A DNA stretch of 64,000 nt from Strix aluco (GCF_031877795.1 NC_133933.1:8182632-8246631), one strand, 5' to 3'. Shown: positions 49,901-60,295, counted from the stretch's first letter. Program-made: numbers and translations. The notes: generated by a model from the sequence alone, not told the origin.

Positions 49901-52116
49901 ACAAGAATGCACCAGCTACCACAGCCTGTGTTTGGAGGGGAGGGAAAAGAGAAGGTGCTGCAAATCCCCATCACCACTGATGGAAGAAAACCCTTTTTAT
50001 GGAAAACAACCCCCACAAAGTAAACTGCAACACAGAACTGCAGAAAAAGAGAGAAGGACAATGGCGGGAGGCAGCTTGAGGAGAGAAAGTTACTCCAATG
50101 CCAATATTCTAAAGATGCTTTAGCAGGTGAATAGAAACCCAGGCAGGTTCAATAAAACATATGGGACAAGATTAACAAGATATTCGGAACAGGAACAAAT
50201 CGATCGGACAAAGCAGCAAGTGTTGGGAGTGTTTAAAGTTTTATCCTTTTTTTTTTTTTCCACTGCCAGCAGAGGCCACAGGATTTGCTGCCAGGGGGCA
50301 TTTGTTCAGTTCATGTTCTAGAACTGGGCCAAAGCACTGCTCTGCTACCAGTGGAAACATCTGTGCACATCTGTGTTTACCCAAAGCACTGCTCTGCTAC
50401 CAGTGGAAACATCTGTGCACATCTGTGTTTACAGATCCTAACAGGGACAGCTTAGAAAAGAGCAGTCTGTGAAGCTCTATGAAAAGAAAAGCAGGAAACA
50501 ATACTCAAGGAGGATAAATACCTTAAGGCCTGGAATACATGCAAGGTACTGTGAAAATATCATTTACAGCTTCCACACCGTATCAAAGAAATGATAAACT
50601 CATTTCAAAGTTTTCAGTCATCCTATATTCATGATAAATACCGGCAAAATGAACTCAGCTTGATCAAGAACAAAGCTACCTTGCTTTTCAACCAGACACC
50701 GTTTTGTATCAAAAAGCAGAGTTAAAATCCCAGGTTCTTCACCTGCACAGTTATTCAGTGGAAGTGCAAGAGTTCCTGCTCTTCCCTACCTTTTCCTTCA
50801 AGTTATTTCTAGGAAGTGTAAATAAGGGGTAGTTCTGTCACCTCCCCTCTAGTGGCTACCACTGAAGCTGTAATAAGGTTTCAACGTTAGGAAGCAAAAT
50901 TACTGTTGGTGTCTGTATTTTCGCTATTCCATTAGAAGATCTCGTACATCAACACTGCTAATGCAGCAAGTTGTACGTCAGAGACTTAGCGTGAGCTTTG
51001 GAGATACACTTAAAAGCAGCTACTCTGAATATTCCTGAGAAAGAATAAGAATGAAGAATGAAAATCTACAAGGTTTACAATTATATATTGGTATTTGTAT
51101 CCTAAGCTATTTCATCGCAACACATTAAAGAAAAATCACAAGCTATTAAACTACAGGCCCTTCTGCCACAAACAAAAAATAACAGATGATTCGGTGGCCC
51201 CCTCAAAAATCACTGTTAACTCCAAACTGTCACATAAGTACGTGGTAGCCTTAAATAGCTGGAAACCACTGCATCCCAAAATCACACCTAACACACAGAC
51301 TAAGGCTCCTCCTTAATTCTCAAGTATCTACTTTTCTCCTACAAAAATTGGAAAAAAACCCAACACACCCGTTTATGCCAGCCCCCTCCTGAAGAGAACA
51401 ACGTTTTTGAATTTTACTTGTATTAGCTACTTGCTTCTAAGCAATAACTGACAGATTTTATTTTGAAACCCAGTGAAGGTTTTCTGGTTGGGTGCAACTA
51501 CAGAGTTTCCACTTTTCCAAGGACTTAGACGTTTCCCTCGTCTCTAACACGCAGAACAAGAACACCTTTGAGGAGAGGCACTGCATTACAGGTAGGAAAG
51601 CAGGCGAAGGAGCCCTCTTTACCTTGATTTCCACGTTCCTCGTTTTCAAATTAAACCTGATTTGAAGTTGCAGGTGCTCCACGATCGGCGTGAAGATTTT
51701 CATCCAGTTTTCTTTCAGCGGAGTGTACCTGTTGGCGGGCACGGGAACCTTCCTCATTTCGCCTTTTCCGACCTAGCGGGGGGAGAGAGAGGCCCTGCAG
51801 CCAGGGGAAGCCCACAACCGGACACCGCTCAGCCTCCCCCCGCGGCTTCCCCGGAGCGGCAGCCCCCGGACACTCGGTCCCTCCCGGCACCGCGGCCAGG
51901 CCGGTGCTTCCCCACCCCGCGTACCCCCAGCGCCTCGGCGGCCACCGGCGGGAAGGCCGGCCTCTTGCTGGGCCGCGGCTCCGACGTATCCATGGCGGCC
52001 CCCGCCGGCGGCTCGTCCCTGCCGGCGGCCGCTTGCCGCTTCCGCCGGCTCCGCTTGGAGAGGACGCTGGTGAAGCCACCGTCGCCCTCGCCGCCTCCCG
52101 CTGCCGCGCTCTCCAT
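46931..52116 (-). CDS. PNO1: PNO1, RNA-binding 40S assembly factor (seven coding exons)
   Basis: Partner of NOB1 (yeast Dim2/Pno1), a KH-domain protein of nucleolus and late pre-40S particles. It recruits the NOB1 endonuclease and dimethylase to 18S rRNA precursors. Minus-strand join, 5' to 3': 52116-51925, 51772-51623, 49715-49632, 48997-48937, 48184-48067, 47547-47477, 46998-46931; 744 nt, 247 residues plus stop (human 252 by memory). All introns are GT-AG with matching phases. The N-terminal 60 residues are acidic/basic low complexity with a KRP nuclear-signal-like patch. A conserved core begins at [15 protein letters not shown]. The KH glycine-rich loop [11 protein letters not shown] is at about 176-186, and the C-terminus is [16 protein letters not shown]. 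The start was chosen at 52116 because it has strong Kozak context (gccATGg) and matches the human MES start. An upstream in-frame ATG at 52137 would add MASPGVA. Confidence 0.97.
46999..47476 (-). other. PNO1: PNO1 intron 6
   Basis: 478-bp GT-AG intron; nothing recognised inside. Confidence 0.93.
47477..47547 (-). CDS. PNO1: PNO1 coding exon 6
   Basis: 71 nt between acceptor ctttttacag and donor gtaagt. It encodes [20 protein letters not shown] and LIL, part of the KH fold. Confidence 0.96.
47548..48066 (-). other. PNO1: PNO1 intron 5
   Basis: 519-bp AT-rich intron; nothing recognised. Confidence 0.93.
48067..48184 (-). CDS. PNO1: PNO1 coding exon 5 (KH loop)
   Basis: 118 nt encoding residues 164-201, [20 protein letters not shown] onward to TRTRIVLAD. 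It carries the glycine-rich RNA-binding loop. Donor gtaagt. Confidence 0.97.
48185..48936 (-). other. PNO1: PNO1 intron 4
   Basis: 752-bp intron; nothing recognised. Confidence 0.93.
48937..48997 (-). CDS. PNO1: PNO1 coding exon 4
   Basis: 61 nt, acceptor cctattttag, donor gtaagt. It encodes [20 protein letters not shown] (143-162). Confidence 0.96.
48998..49631 (-). other. PNO1: PNO1 intron 3
   Basis: 634-bp intron; nothing recognised. Confidence 0.93.
49632..49715 (-). CDS. PNO1: PNO1 coding exon 3
   Basis: 84-nt phase-0 exon, acceptor cttgttttgcag, donor gtgagt. It encodes residues 115-142, from [20 protein letters not shown] to FILGFQVE. Confidence 0.96.
49716..51622 (-). other. PNO1: PNO1 intron 2
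   Basis: 1907-bp intron, the largest of PNO1. It contains a perfect 52-bp tandem duplication (50329-50432) and a T run (50249-50260). Otherwise unremarkable. Confidence 0.92.
50329..50432 (+). repeat. Perfect 2 x 52-bp tandem duplication
   Basis: Copy 1 50329-50380 and copy 2 50381-50432 are identical base for base, beginning CCAAAGCACTGCTCTGCTAC. Zero divergence suggests a very recent duplication (or an assembly artefact) inside PNO1 intron 2. Confidence 0.95.
51623..51772 (-). CDS. PNO1: PNO1 coding exon 2
   Basis: 150-nt phase-0 exon, acceptor ccccccgctag, donor gtaaag. It encodes residues 65-114, including [20 protein letters not shown] and [14 protein letters not shown], the start of the conserved core. 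Confidence 0.97.
51773..51924 (-). other. PNO1: PNO1 intron 1
   Basis: 152-bp GC-rich intron within the CpG island. The donor GTACGC is weaker than the others but keeps phase 0. Confidence 0.85.
51925..52116 (-). CDS. PNO1: PNO1 coding exon 1
   Basis: 192 nt, 64 residues, from [20 protein letters not shown] to [14 protein letters not shown]. Poorly conserved low-complexity N-terminus with basic clusters. It lies in the CpG island. Confidence 0.92.
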
Positions 52117-52311
52117 GGCGACGCCCGGGGACGCCATTAGAGGGGCTCGCGCGGAAGGAGAAGACGGCGTGAGCGCGAGCCCGCGTGCCGCCGGAAGGGC
52201 CCCGCCGCTCACTTCCGCCCTCCCGCCCGCTTCCTGCGGTGCCCGCGGCGGTGCCGGAGCGCGGGGGTCAGGCGGCGGGGCGGGCAGCCCCGGCGGGGTG
52301 GCGGCGGCGGG

Positions 52312-52497
52312 ATGTCGTCGGGGTTGGAGCGGCCGCAGGTGGTGGCGCACGTGCAGCAGGCGCTGAGCTACACCCTGTTCGACTGCAAGTGGGTGCCCCG
52401 CAGCGCCCGCCTGCTCTGCCTGGGCAGCGCCGCCCGCGGCACCGGCCTCCTCCAGCTCTACGAGCTGCGGGGCGGGCGCCTGGCGCTGCTGAGGGAG
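52312..52497 (+). CDS. DNAAF10: WDR92 coding exon 1
   Basis: 186 nt, residues 1-62 ([20 protein letters not shown] to LLRE), ending in phase 0 at donor gtgagc. Very GC-rich. Confidence 0.95.
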
Positions 52498-55400
52498 GTG
52501 AGCGCCGGCGGCGGGGCGGGAGACCCGGGGCGGGGGGGGGGACACGCCTCAGGCCGAGGCCCGGTACAAGCCAGCCGAGGCCCGGTACAAGCCAGCCGAG
52601 GCCCGGTACGAACCGAGGCCCGGTAGGCCTTCCCCGGCGGTCGCAGCCCGCTCGGGAAGGCGCGGGGAGGGGGACACGACACCCAGGTGCTTGTCCGGAG
52701 CCAGCGGGACTCGCCGGCGGGAAGAAAATGAGAAGAAACCCGCGGTATTTGGCCTGGCTTGGCCGTTCCGTTCGCTAATCCCGTAACTGGTGTCGCTGCG
52801 TTCCCTCGCGGTGGTCTGGCGGGCGCGGTCGCTGTGTCACAGTTCGCGTTACATGAAAGTGCCCAAAGTGTGCAGCTTAACCATTTCAATAAGGCAGAAG
52901 TGAAATACAATATGCAGAGGTAACACCACCTGGTAATACTATTTTAAATAGGACGTAAGGGATTGAAAAGTATTTAAAAATGGATTATAGAAGTCCTCAT
53001 ATAAGATAGACTAAATTTAACGATCATCTCAAGAACGTTGTCTTGGCTCAGTATTCTCCTTAGCATTTGAAATGAGAATTTCCATGTTAATTTTTTTATA
53101 TATCATCTGTTTAGGAATCAGGAAGGCGGAGACTCTGGGCTCAGGTTGTGTTTGGGTTGCTGGGGTTGTTTTTTTTTTTTTTGTTTAACGCAGACTGACC
53201 TTTGAGGGTTTGTTAATTTTCAGGGGTAACAGCGCCTCAGGTGCCTGAAGACCCCCCAGGGCCGCAAGCAAATAAACTTCACGGTTAACGTAGTTGTGTA
53301 GGGCCGAGGTGCTGCCGCGGACCGACGCAAGGAATAACGGGTTAATTCTCCCCCTCCCGGCGGGGCTCGGGGCAGAGCTGGGCTTCCCTCTGCCTTATAT
53401 TTGCACGTCAATAGAGGCAGCAGCCTCCGAGTATCGTTAGCCAGCCGAGGTGAGAGGTTTAAGATCATTAAGCTGAAATCCCTCCTTTTATGTGCGCAAA
53501 AAAAGCAAACACGAAGTGTAATTTGCCTTTGATGGCATTTTAATTGTATTTTACGACGAATATCCTGTGTACGTTTCGCTGAATCTGCCACCTGTGGACT
53601 CTCGAGAAACTGGTGCAGCAGTCTGCGGTTGTGTTGCTTTTTCCCATGTGCTGACACAGAACGTATCCTTTTTTTAAAAGATTGAAAAGGCTAAACCTAT
53701 AAAATGTGGAACTTTTGGTGCTACATCTCTGCAGCAGAGATACTTAGCTACAGGAGACTTTGGTGGAAACCTTAATATATGGTAAGCCTGCGTATTCTCT
53801 TGAAGCTTTCTTATTTGATGTTGTACGTGTCTGTTGAACCGATGTTTCATGTTTCTGTATGTGGCTGGCTTTTGATGCTCCCTGTGCTGCATGTGGTTGG
53901 GACCCAGTCGTAAGCTTCGCTGGCTACTGTACTGGAACATGCCTGCTTTGTAAAAACAACGTGAATTCTGCACGGTGGTTTAATTCAGTGCTGTTTCACT
54001 TGCATCTTCTGTGTGCAGCTACAAAAAGTTCTGTTAAAGTTCTTCTAGGTCCTCTTCCTGAAACGAGGCTTTTGAATGGATGCATGAGTACAAACAAGAG
54101 GTTGTGTTTAACCTAAATTTGATTTCTAGATTAAAGACGTATTTTTAATCTTGGTTTCAAATGTTTTTTCAGGTCTCTGAATAATTTGACAATCAATTTA
54201 CCTACACGGATTAATTATACAAGTAAAGTTATAGGATCAAAAAGGGGGTGGTTGTTGTTATTAATATATTTATTATTATAATAATATAATAATTATTATT
54301 CTCTTGCCAAGGAATGATTGGTTTTATTTTTTTGAAATAAAAAGAATGACATGGATTAGTTACTAGTCGAAATTTAAAATAAAATTCTGAAGGATTCTCA
54401 AAGGATGAGAATCAGTGGGAAGGAAACCCACAGTGAAATGCAGCTTTCATTTGAAGAGCAGCAGTCAGAGCTAGGTGGGAATCAGTGAATAAAGCTGTTG
54501 TATGTACTTACTGAAAGTAAAGCTAATTGGAGAATTTTGATCCGTAACATGATTCATTTTGAGCCCAACATAAAAATTGGTTCTTAAGGGTTGCTGTGGT
54601 GAATCCCACAACTGCCTTTACAAACAGGGAAGTCCAGAACTGAGCAGAAACTTCCAGCCAGGTCTAAAGCAGTAGCCAAAGAAGGAATCGCACAAAGACT
54701 CGTGGTTCTTAATGGCAATATCCATATTTTGTTCCCAGTGCTAATCTGAGTTTATATAATCTGTGCTCAAGTTTCCTCTCATTTTTATACAAATCCTGAG
54801 TGTCAAGGAAAATGCCATGTTATCTGTTCTTTTTCTTTCTTGCCTAGGAATTTAGAAGCTCCTGAAATACCAGTATATTCTGTCAAAGGTCATAAGGAAA
54901 TCATAAACAGTATAGATGGTGTAGGTGGCTTAGGAATTGGGGAAGGTGCACCAGAAATTGTGACTGGCAGTCGAGATGGTGAGTTAGAGAACTCTGCAAG
55001 TCTTTTCAGTTACCTGGAGAAAGTAGCCTGCGAGCTTTGATGGCAGGGCGCAGTCTGCCATCTGAACTAGTTACAAGTCTGTTGCAACTAGTTCTTCATA
55101 TGCTGTCTTTTGAATCTTGCTTGGGACAAATTTTCTCTAGTTCTTTTAGAAGCTACAGACAAGCAAAAGATACTGTTTTTTACTGAGCATGGGACGGAAA
55201 GAATGCAAAGCAGAACAAATGCAAAGCATCAGCTAGAGAAAATACATCCTTAAATACTTTTGCTTTCTTTCTGGTTTGGTGGTTTTTGTTGGTTGTTGTT
55301 TTGGTTTTTTTCTATCCACTAAATGCAGTCTGGCTTTCTGGAATTGAAAGAGATGTTCCCGTGTTTTGAATGATCAGGGTGAAAAGCAAAGGCCTTCCCT

Positions 55401-58400
55401 GGGAAAATGAATGCCACGTGACAGTGTACCCATAATACAAAATCTGTTGTCTTCCTTTCACAGGAACTGTGAAGGTGTGGGACCCGAGACAGAAAGATAC
55501 TCCCGTCGCTAATATGGAACCTGTGCAGGGGGAGAGCAAAAGAGACTGCTGGACAGTGGCATTCGGTAATTAAAATTTGGTAATCCTCCCTCTAATATGA
55601 CTGTGCTTTCATAATTATCATTCCAGGATGTTATGGAGTAGTTTGTTTTGTATGGATGCATAAGTAGCAGGCTTTGCTTTTCAACATTGTCAAATTTATG
55701 TGTTTTTAATGTTTTTTTCAAAAGAAGCTGATTTTGTGATAAGTTGGGTTTTGGACTCATTGTCTTACCACCTTTGGTCATAATTTGTAGTTGGCCTTGA
55801 TGATCTTAAAGGTTTTTTCCAACCTAAATGATTCTGTGATTTCACAGATAAGCTGTGCAAGCTTTATTTCTGTGCCTAGGAATGTAAAAACAGTATCTCC
55901 AGCTGCGTTGTCCTGAAGGAGTGTAAATGTTGCGGTGCACAAGGAACCAGTTGCTCTTGTAGTGTAGTTCCCAGTATCAAGCATTAAGGTATTAATTGAA
56001 GAGAAGATCCTTGAAGCTAAGAGCTAATTAAAGACAACAGCGATGCTTGATGTGTGCTCTGCGTTTTTCTTTTGGAGGGAACAAGCTGCTTGTGTCCTAC
56101 ACAAGCTGGTAGCTCTGGATTAGCTCCTTTTTTGCCTCTAGAGTCAGGGAGTAAGTTTTACAAACTGCTAATAAGTGCATGGATTATAATAACAAAATTG
56201 ATAGTAAGGAGATGACATTTCCTGGCAAGAAGGTGCAACCGTAATGCTCATCGCTGTTGATCGTTGTCTTCTGCTTTGGCGAACGGAGGAAAAAGCGTCC
56301 TCGTATTTTCTTCAGTTTTCTTTTGAGTTACTGAAGCTTGAGCCAAGGCCAGGTTCATCTTGAACTAACTTCTTCCAGACACTCATGTGTTTCCTTGATC
56401 CTGTCAGCTGAGAATTTTTGGAGGCGGGCTTTGGCATCTGTCCACTGATGGCCACGGTAACACCGAGGCCTCCCTGCAAGTCTGCGTCTGCAGAAAAGTC
56501 TTCCTGTCCTGCTAATGCTCCACGCCTGAGAGGCTGGTTAAGGAACTGCCCAACTACTTTCTGTGCCGGTGCCGTGATGCTGTCTGGGAAGCGTAGTTCA
56601 TAGCAGATGAAGATTTAAGGGAAGGAATGTGTTTGTGTAGGTTGACAAGAACAGCGTGCAGTACTTTAGTCTGCGGTTTAGGCAGTACTTGGCAGGGCGA
56701 AGACGAATTTTGTTCATATTTTTAAAAGAAACAGATTGCTGCTTTTGAAGCTATATATTTCTATACCCTTTAGGTATGAAAACCACCTGGTTCATTAAAT
56801 CTTAATATCCCAGTAGTAATATTTTTCTGCCATAAATATAAATTGAAATTGCGTGCTTAGGAGGTCTGAAATTTACAGACTAAAGAGGGTTTCTGTATTC
56901 TGATTAATTCTTCCGATGTGTCCAGGCAATGCTTACAATCAAGAGGAACGTGTGGTGTGTGCTGGATACGACAATGGGGACATTAAATTGTTTGACTTAA
57001 AAACCATGTCACTACGATGGGAGACCAACATTAAGAATGGGGTAAGGAAACCATAAAAGTATTTTTCATTCTGGCTCCTGTGCAGGGTGGAAAAATTAAA
57101 AGGATTTTGTCGATCTGAAATTGATCCAGAAGACATTTCTGCTGAGATTGTACAAAGGAATCTTTAAGTTCAGTAGATTGTACCCCTCAAATTCTTGGTC
57201 TGGATAGCATGGGGTATTTTTCAGCAGATTCATGTTTTCAGATGATTTTGTTATTCCCAAATTGGTGATATTGTCATTGTAAAAAGTAACAATCATTAAT
57301 ACATATTAACAAATTGCAAACCTCCCATTTTTTTTTTTTTTTAGCAGTGGCTAAATTTCAAGGCTGAATGTATTGTTTTATATTTCCAGGTTTGCAGTGT
57401 GGAGTTTGACAGAAAAGATGTAAATATGAACAAGCTAGTGGCCACATCGCTTGAGGGAAAATTTCATGTTTTCGATATGAGGACTCAGCATCCAACCAAA
57501 GGTTTTGCTTCTGTTTCAGAGAAGGTATTGGGGAGACAGAGAATTTCTTAACAAGAGACAAACTTTTTGAATATACACTGGTCAGTGTACTACAGGTCTA
57601 AAACGATTGTCTTTGATAGGCAAGAGATGCCCAGGTTACTGGGGCACAAGCCCTGGCTCCTGGCCATCCAGCTGCCAGCGCTCACCCGGGTTTCCTCCCT
57701 TTTAAAACCTGATATTTGGGCTTCTCTGGTCTTTGGGTTCTGTTGCAGCTGCACCTCTGTGTGCTCAGCTGTGCCCCTAGTCTGGGAGTCATGTTTATCG
57801 GAGGCCATATTAAATTGTGATGAGCATGCAGATACGAATCTTAAATATATCCCGAAATGAAGTGAGCCCTCTGCAAAACACTTCTCATCCTGCAGTCACC
57901 AGACCTCATATGAGACATAGAAATCATTATTTTTCTTCAGAAACAAACATTCTTGGATTAGGATATTGAGAGTGAGTGAAAGGATATATAGGAGAGACTT
58001 AGTGGCCTGCAGGCTGTTAAATACGGAGAACTCTTATAACCTTTTTGTCTTCCATCTGTGACCACTGTGTTCATTAGCTTAAGTTCTTAACAAAACAGTA
58101 TTTTTTTGGGGTTTTTTTTTGGTGAACAAAATCTGATGGTAATTAGAGAAAAGGAACTTTTGCGGTGAAGTTCTCCAAGGCTGCCTACATTAGAGAAAGC
58201 TGAGTTTCAACTTAATACCTTTAAATTAATATTTTCCATGCCACCATTCAAAACAGATGTTAGAAGTACTTTGATTAGATAACACAAAAATATTTACGGA
58301 ATTAGTGTTTGTATTAATCAAAATGAGAAAATGGAATTTCTTACCTTTCATTTGGTGCATTTCAGGTTTTCCTTTTGGACATTTGCAGACAGATACACAA

Positions 58401-60046
58401 TAAGTCAGAGTTCGTGTGGTGGGGTTTTTCCCTAAGAGATTTTTGTTGCTGTGTGAGCTTGCCGTGCCCTGGCTGAGATTTAAATTTGAATTGTAGATTG
58501 ATTGTTGTGTTTGCACAGTACTTGTAGTATATTCCCTTCCAGTAATGATTTTAAGGGATGTGAAATTAACCTTGTGGTGACCGTGTCACCTGAGAGCCTG
58601 GGAATCCTGCAGTTCTAGAGCAGTTCCAGAAGCCGTGCTTACGTGGCCTCCTTACCTGTCTTCAGCCTTGCTCGCGTGGCCAGCCCCAAAGGAGCTGAAG
58701 CAGTAGTGAGTGGAAGCCTTGGTGGGTCTGCCGCTGAATCCCTGCGGAAGAGCGGAGTGCGCTGGAGGCCTGGCTTGGCTTCTCTGGCGCGGGCACTGGC
58801 CACTCCTGTGGCAGCAGGTCGCAAGGCCAGGGGGAGGAATGGTACCCCAGAAGAAATGTTCTGGTACCCACCCTCAGCAGTCAGGTTCTCTTCATACGAG
58901 CCATTGCTGTTCTAAGATTCTGCATCCTTTCTTGTGAAGCACTGATTTCTATACAACACTGATTTTTTTTTTTTTTTTTTATTAGGCACAAAAATCAACC
59001 ATATGGCAGGTTCGGCACCTACCACAGAACAGGGATATATTTATGACGAGTGGAGGAGCTGGGAGCCTTCATCTCTGGAAATAGTAAGTGATTGCTCTCC
59101 AGCCTGCAACAGGGAGAATAAGAAACAAACCATTTAATGTCTTAAGAAAGAATCTTCCTGAAAATGATGAGTGGGGTCCTGCTTCCAACCTCAGAATATC
59201 TAGTTGAAATTATTGCTTACAAATGTGGTAGAAAGGACGATTTCGGTGTCAGTACTTGATCTGGAATCTTGAATTAATCCCTAAAAGAATGTGAGAACAG
59301 CACAGGTGAATTTTGCCCTGGTTAGTTTTCTTCACATAATCAAGGTCTAATTATATCCTTGGTTAACAAGATGATAAACAGACGAAAACAGATTTCTTAA
59401 AATGCTCTTATGGCAGCAGTAATGTTTGAGAAGAATATTGAAAGGCTGAACTTTTAAGGATTCTTATGTCTACATCTTCTTACATCACAAGGCAAAATAA
59501 TCCTCCTACATGCAGTGAAGTAGGTGCATTAAGTTTCAGAGGAATAGCTGAGGTTAAATTTTCTTGTCTGTGGCAAAAGCCAAGCAGTTAAAAAATGAAG
59601 GGCTGTAGGAGAGGTGTCAGGATTCAAAAACTTCCTGCCTTATTTTTTCTTTCATGAAATATTTACTAAGTATGCAGTGTGGATATGGCTGGATATGATT
59701 ATTCATTATTTGCAAGACATTTATTTGCCTTATCTATAGAACAGAGGAAACCCTGCTTTTGAAAATAAAGAGGATAATGATGTGTTTGTATCAGTAAATC
59801 CTAAGTGCGTGTTTTTGTTGTACTTCTCTTATTGCCAGTGAGTACCCAGCTCAGCGCTCGAAGAAGGATTCTGAAGGAGCTGAGATGGGGGTGGCAGGTT
59901 CTGTCAGTCTCTTGCAGAACGTGACTCTGTCAACGCAGCCGATTTCTAGCCTAGACTGGAGCCCTGACAAAAAGGGACTGTGTGTTTGTGGTGCCTTTGA
60001 CCAAACCGTGAGGGTGCTGATAGTTACAAAGCTTAACAAAGTTTGA
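52312..60046 (+). CDS. DNAAF10: WDR92/DNAAF10 (Monad), WD40 protein (eight coding exons)
   Basis: Seven-bladed WD40 propeller that associates with the R2TP/prefoldin-like co-chaperone and supports preassembly of axonemal dynein arms in the cytoplasm. Join: 52312-52497, 53681-53781, 54848-54978, 55464-55565, 56926-57041, 57390-57524, 58986-59083, 59839-60046; 1077 nt, 358 residues plus stop (human 357 by memory). All junctions are GT-AG with matching phases. WD-type strands are visible: [24 protein letters not shown] (about 86-99), [14 protein letters not shown] (about 135-148), [14 protein letters not shown] (about 188-201), [14 protein letters not shown] (about 231-244), [13 protein letters not shown] (about 279-291) and the final [20 protein letters not shown]. 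The start has G at -3 and fits the human N-terminus. Formerly called WDR92. Confidence 0.97.
52498..53680 (+). other. DNAAF10: WDR92 intron 1
   Basis: 1183 bp. Its first part is CpG island with a 21-bp minisatellite (52554-52625). A second CpG-rich patch lies at about 53225-53450. The acceptor is tttttttaaaag. Confidence 0.9.
52554..52625 (+). repeat. 21-bp GC-rich minisatellite
   Basis: Units beginning CCGAGGCCCGGTAC: two full 21-bp copies (52554-52574, 52575-52595), a shortened third (52596-52612) and a partial fourth (52613-52625). Located about 60 bp after WDR92 exon 1. Confidence 0.93.
53681..53781 (+). CDS. DNAAF10: WDR92 coding exon 2
   Basis: 101 nt encoding [20 protein letters not shown] and [13 protein letters not shown] plus two bases of Trp96. 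Donor gtaagc. Confidence 0.96.
53782..54847 (+). other. DNAAF10: WDR92 intron 2
   Basis: 1066 bp with an AT-only low-complexity patch at about 54257-54300; otherwise nothing. Confidence 0.92.
54848..54978 (+). CDS. DNAAF10: WDR92 coding exon 3
   Basis: 131 nt, acceptor tcttgcctag, donor gtgagt. It encodes [20 protein letters not shown] onward to PEIVTGSRD (97-139). Confidence 0.96.
54979..55463 (+). other. DNAAF10: WDR92 intron 3
   Basis: 485 bp with a T/G-rich low-complexity run (55272-55310); otherwise nothing. Confidence 0.92.
55464..55565 (+). CDS. DNAAF10: WDR92 coding exon 4
   Basis: 102 nt, acceptor cctttcacag. It encodes [20 protein letters not shown] and [13 protein letters not shown] (141-173). 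Confidence 0.96.
55566..56925 (+). other. DNAAF10: WDR92 intron 4
   Basis: 1360 bp with a short CR1 tail fragment (55790-55841); otherwise unique sequence. Confidence 0.92.
55790..55841 (+). mobile_element. CR1 LINE 3'-tail fragment
   Basis: About 50 bp, including TTGATGATCTTAAAGG, TTCCAACCTAAATGATTCTG and a remnant of the short terminal repeat, characteristic of the extreme CR1 3' end. Old, short copy. Confidence 0.8.
56926..57041 (+). CDS. DNAAF10: WDR92 coding exon 5
   Basis: 116 nt ending in phase 0, donor gtaagg. It encodes [20 protein letters not shown] onward to RWETNIKNG (175-212). Confidence 0.96.
57042..57389 (+). other. DNAAF10: WDR92 intron 5
   Basis: 348 bp; a T run at about 57330-57344 is the only notable item. 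Confidence 0.92.
57390..57524 (+). CDS. DNAAF10: WDR92 coding exon 6
   Basis: 135-nt phase-0 exon, acceptor tatttccag, donor gtattg. It encodes [20 protein letters not shown] onward to GFASVSEK (213-257). Confidence 0.96.
57525..58985 (+). other. DNAAF10: WDR92 intron 6
   Basis: 1461 bp. Two GC-richer patches (about 57625-57800 and 58620-58880, the latter with several CpGs) stand out but match no element I know. A long T tract precedes the acceptor attag. Confidence 0.9.
58986..59083 (+). CDS. DNAAF10: WDR92 coding exon 7
   Basis: 98 nt encoding [20 protein letters not shown] and [12 protein letters not shown] plus two bases of Tyr290. Donor gtaagt. Confidence 0.96.
59084..59838 (+). other. 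DNAAF10: WDR92 intron 7
   Basis: 755 bp; nothing recognised. Confidence 0.92.
59839..60046 (+). CDS. DNAAF10: WDR92 coding exon 8 (C-terminus and stop)
   Basis: 208 nt, acceptor cttattgccag. It encodes [20 protein letters not shown] onward to [12 protein letters not shown] and TGA at 60044-60046. Confidence 0.96.
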
Positions 60047-60295
60047 CAGGAAAACTAGAATTTCTGATGAGAAGGCAGTATAGTTTACGGTCTGTAAATA
60101 TGGGAGGGAGAGCCCTCCTGTTTCTAATTTAATTTCTTCCTTATTAAAACTGGATTAAAGAAATAGGAACCAGATCTTTCTATTGAAAGTTCAGATACGT
60201 GCAGTTAGAGTTGTTTGATTGTGCCTGGGCACAAAACTTTTCCCTTCTAGAAATGTGAATTTACATTTAAAATAAAATGTGCCTTTGTGTTAGCA
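60047..60295 (+). other. DNAAF10: WDR92 3' UTR (proximal form)
   Basis: Ends by inference near the AATAAA at 60271-60276, which is followed by a GT-rich stretch. A second AATAAA at 60692-60697 followed by ggagtgttgtct would extend the UTR to about 60715. Confidence 0.6.
60271..60276 (+). terminator. DNAAF10: WDR92 poly(A) signal AATAAA (proximal)
   Basis: Canonical hexamer 225 nt after the stop, followed by the GT-rich tgtgcctttgtg. Confidence 0.6.

Larger units (their letters stand above)
51780..52720. promoter_or_regulatory. CpG island / bidirectional promoter of PNO1 and WDR92
   Basis: Dense CpG block covering first exons of both divergent genes; the start codons (52116 minus, 52312 plus) are about 195 bp apart. 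No TATA box. ETS/GABP-type motifs CGGAAG lie at 52152-52157 and CCGGAAG at 52191-52197, with the inverse ACTTCCG at 52211-52217. Such motif-rich TATA-less islands are typical of divergent housekeeping pairs. Confidence 0.88.

Noticed and set aside
52498-52626. Continuation of the WDR92 exon 1 frame past 52497
   Set aside because: A strong gtgagc donor and the matching phase of exon 2 end the exon; the extra frame is the minisatellite.
51651-52910. Long open frames (up to 238 codons) in the PNO1/WDR92 island
   Set aside because: Except for the true first exons of PNO1 (52116-51925) and WDR92 (52312-52497), they are GC-driven shadows or run through introns.
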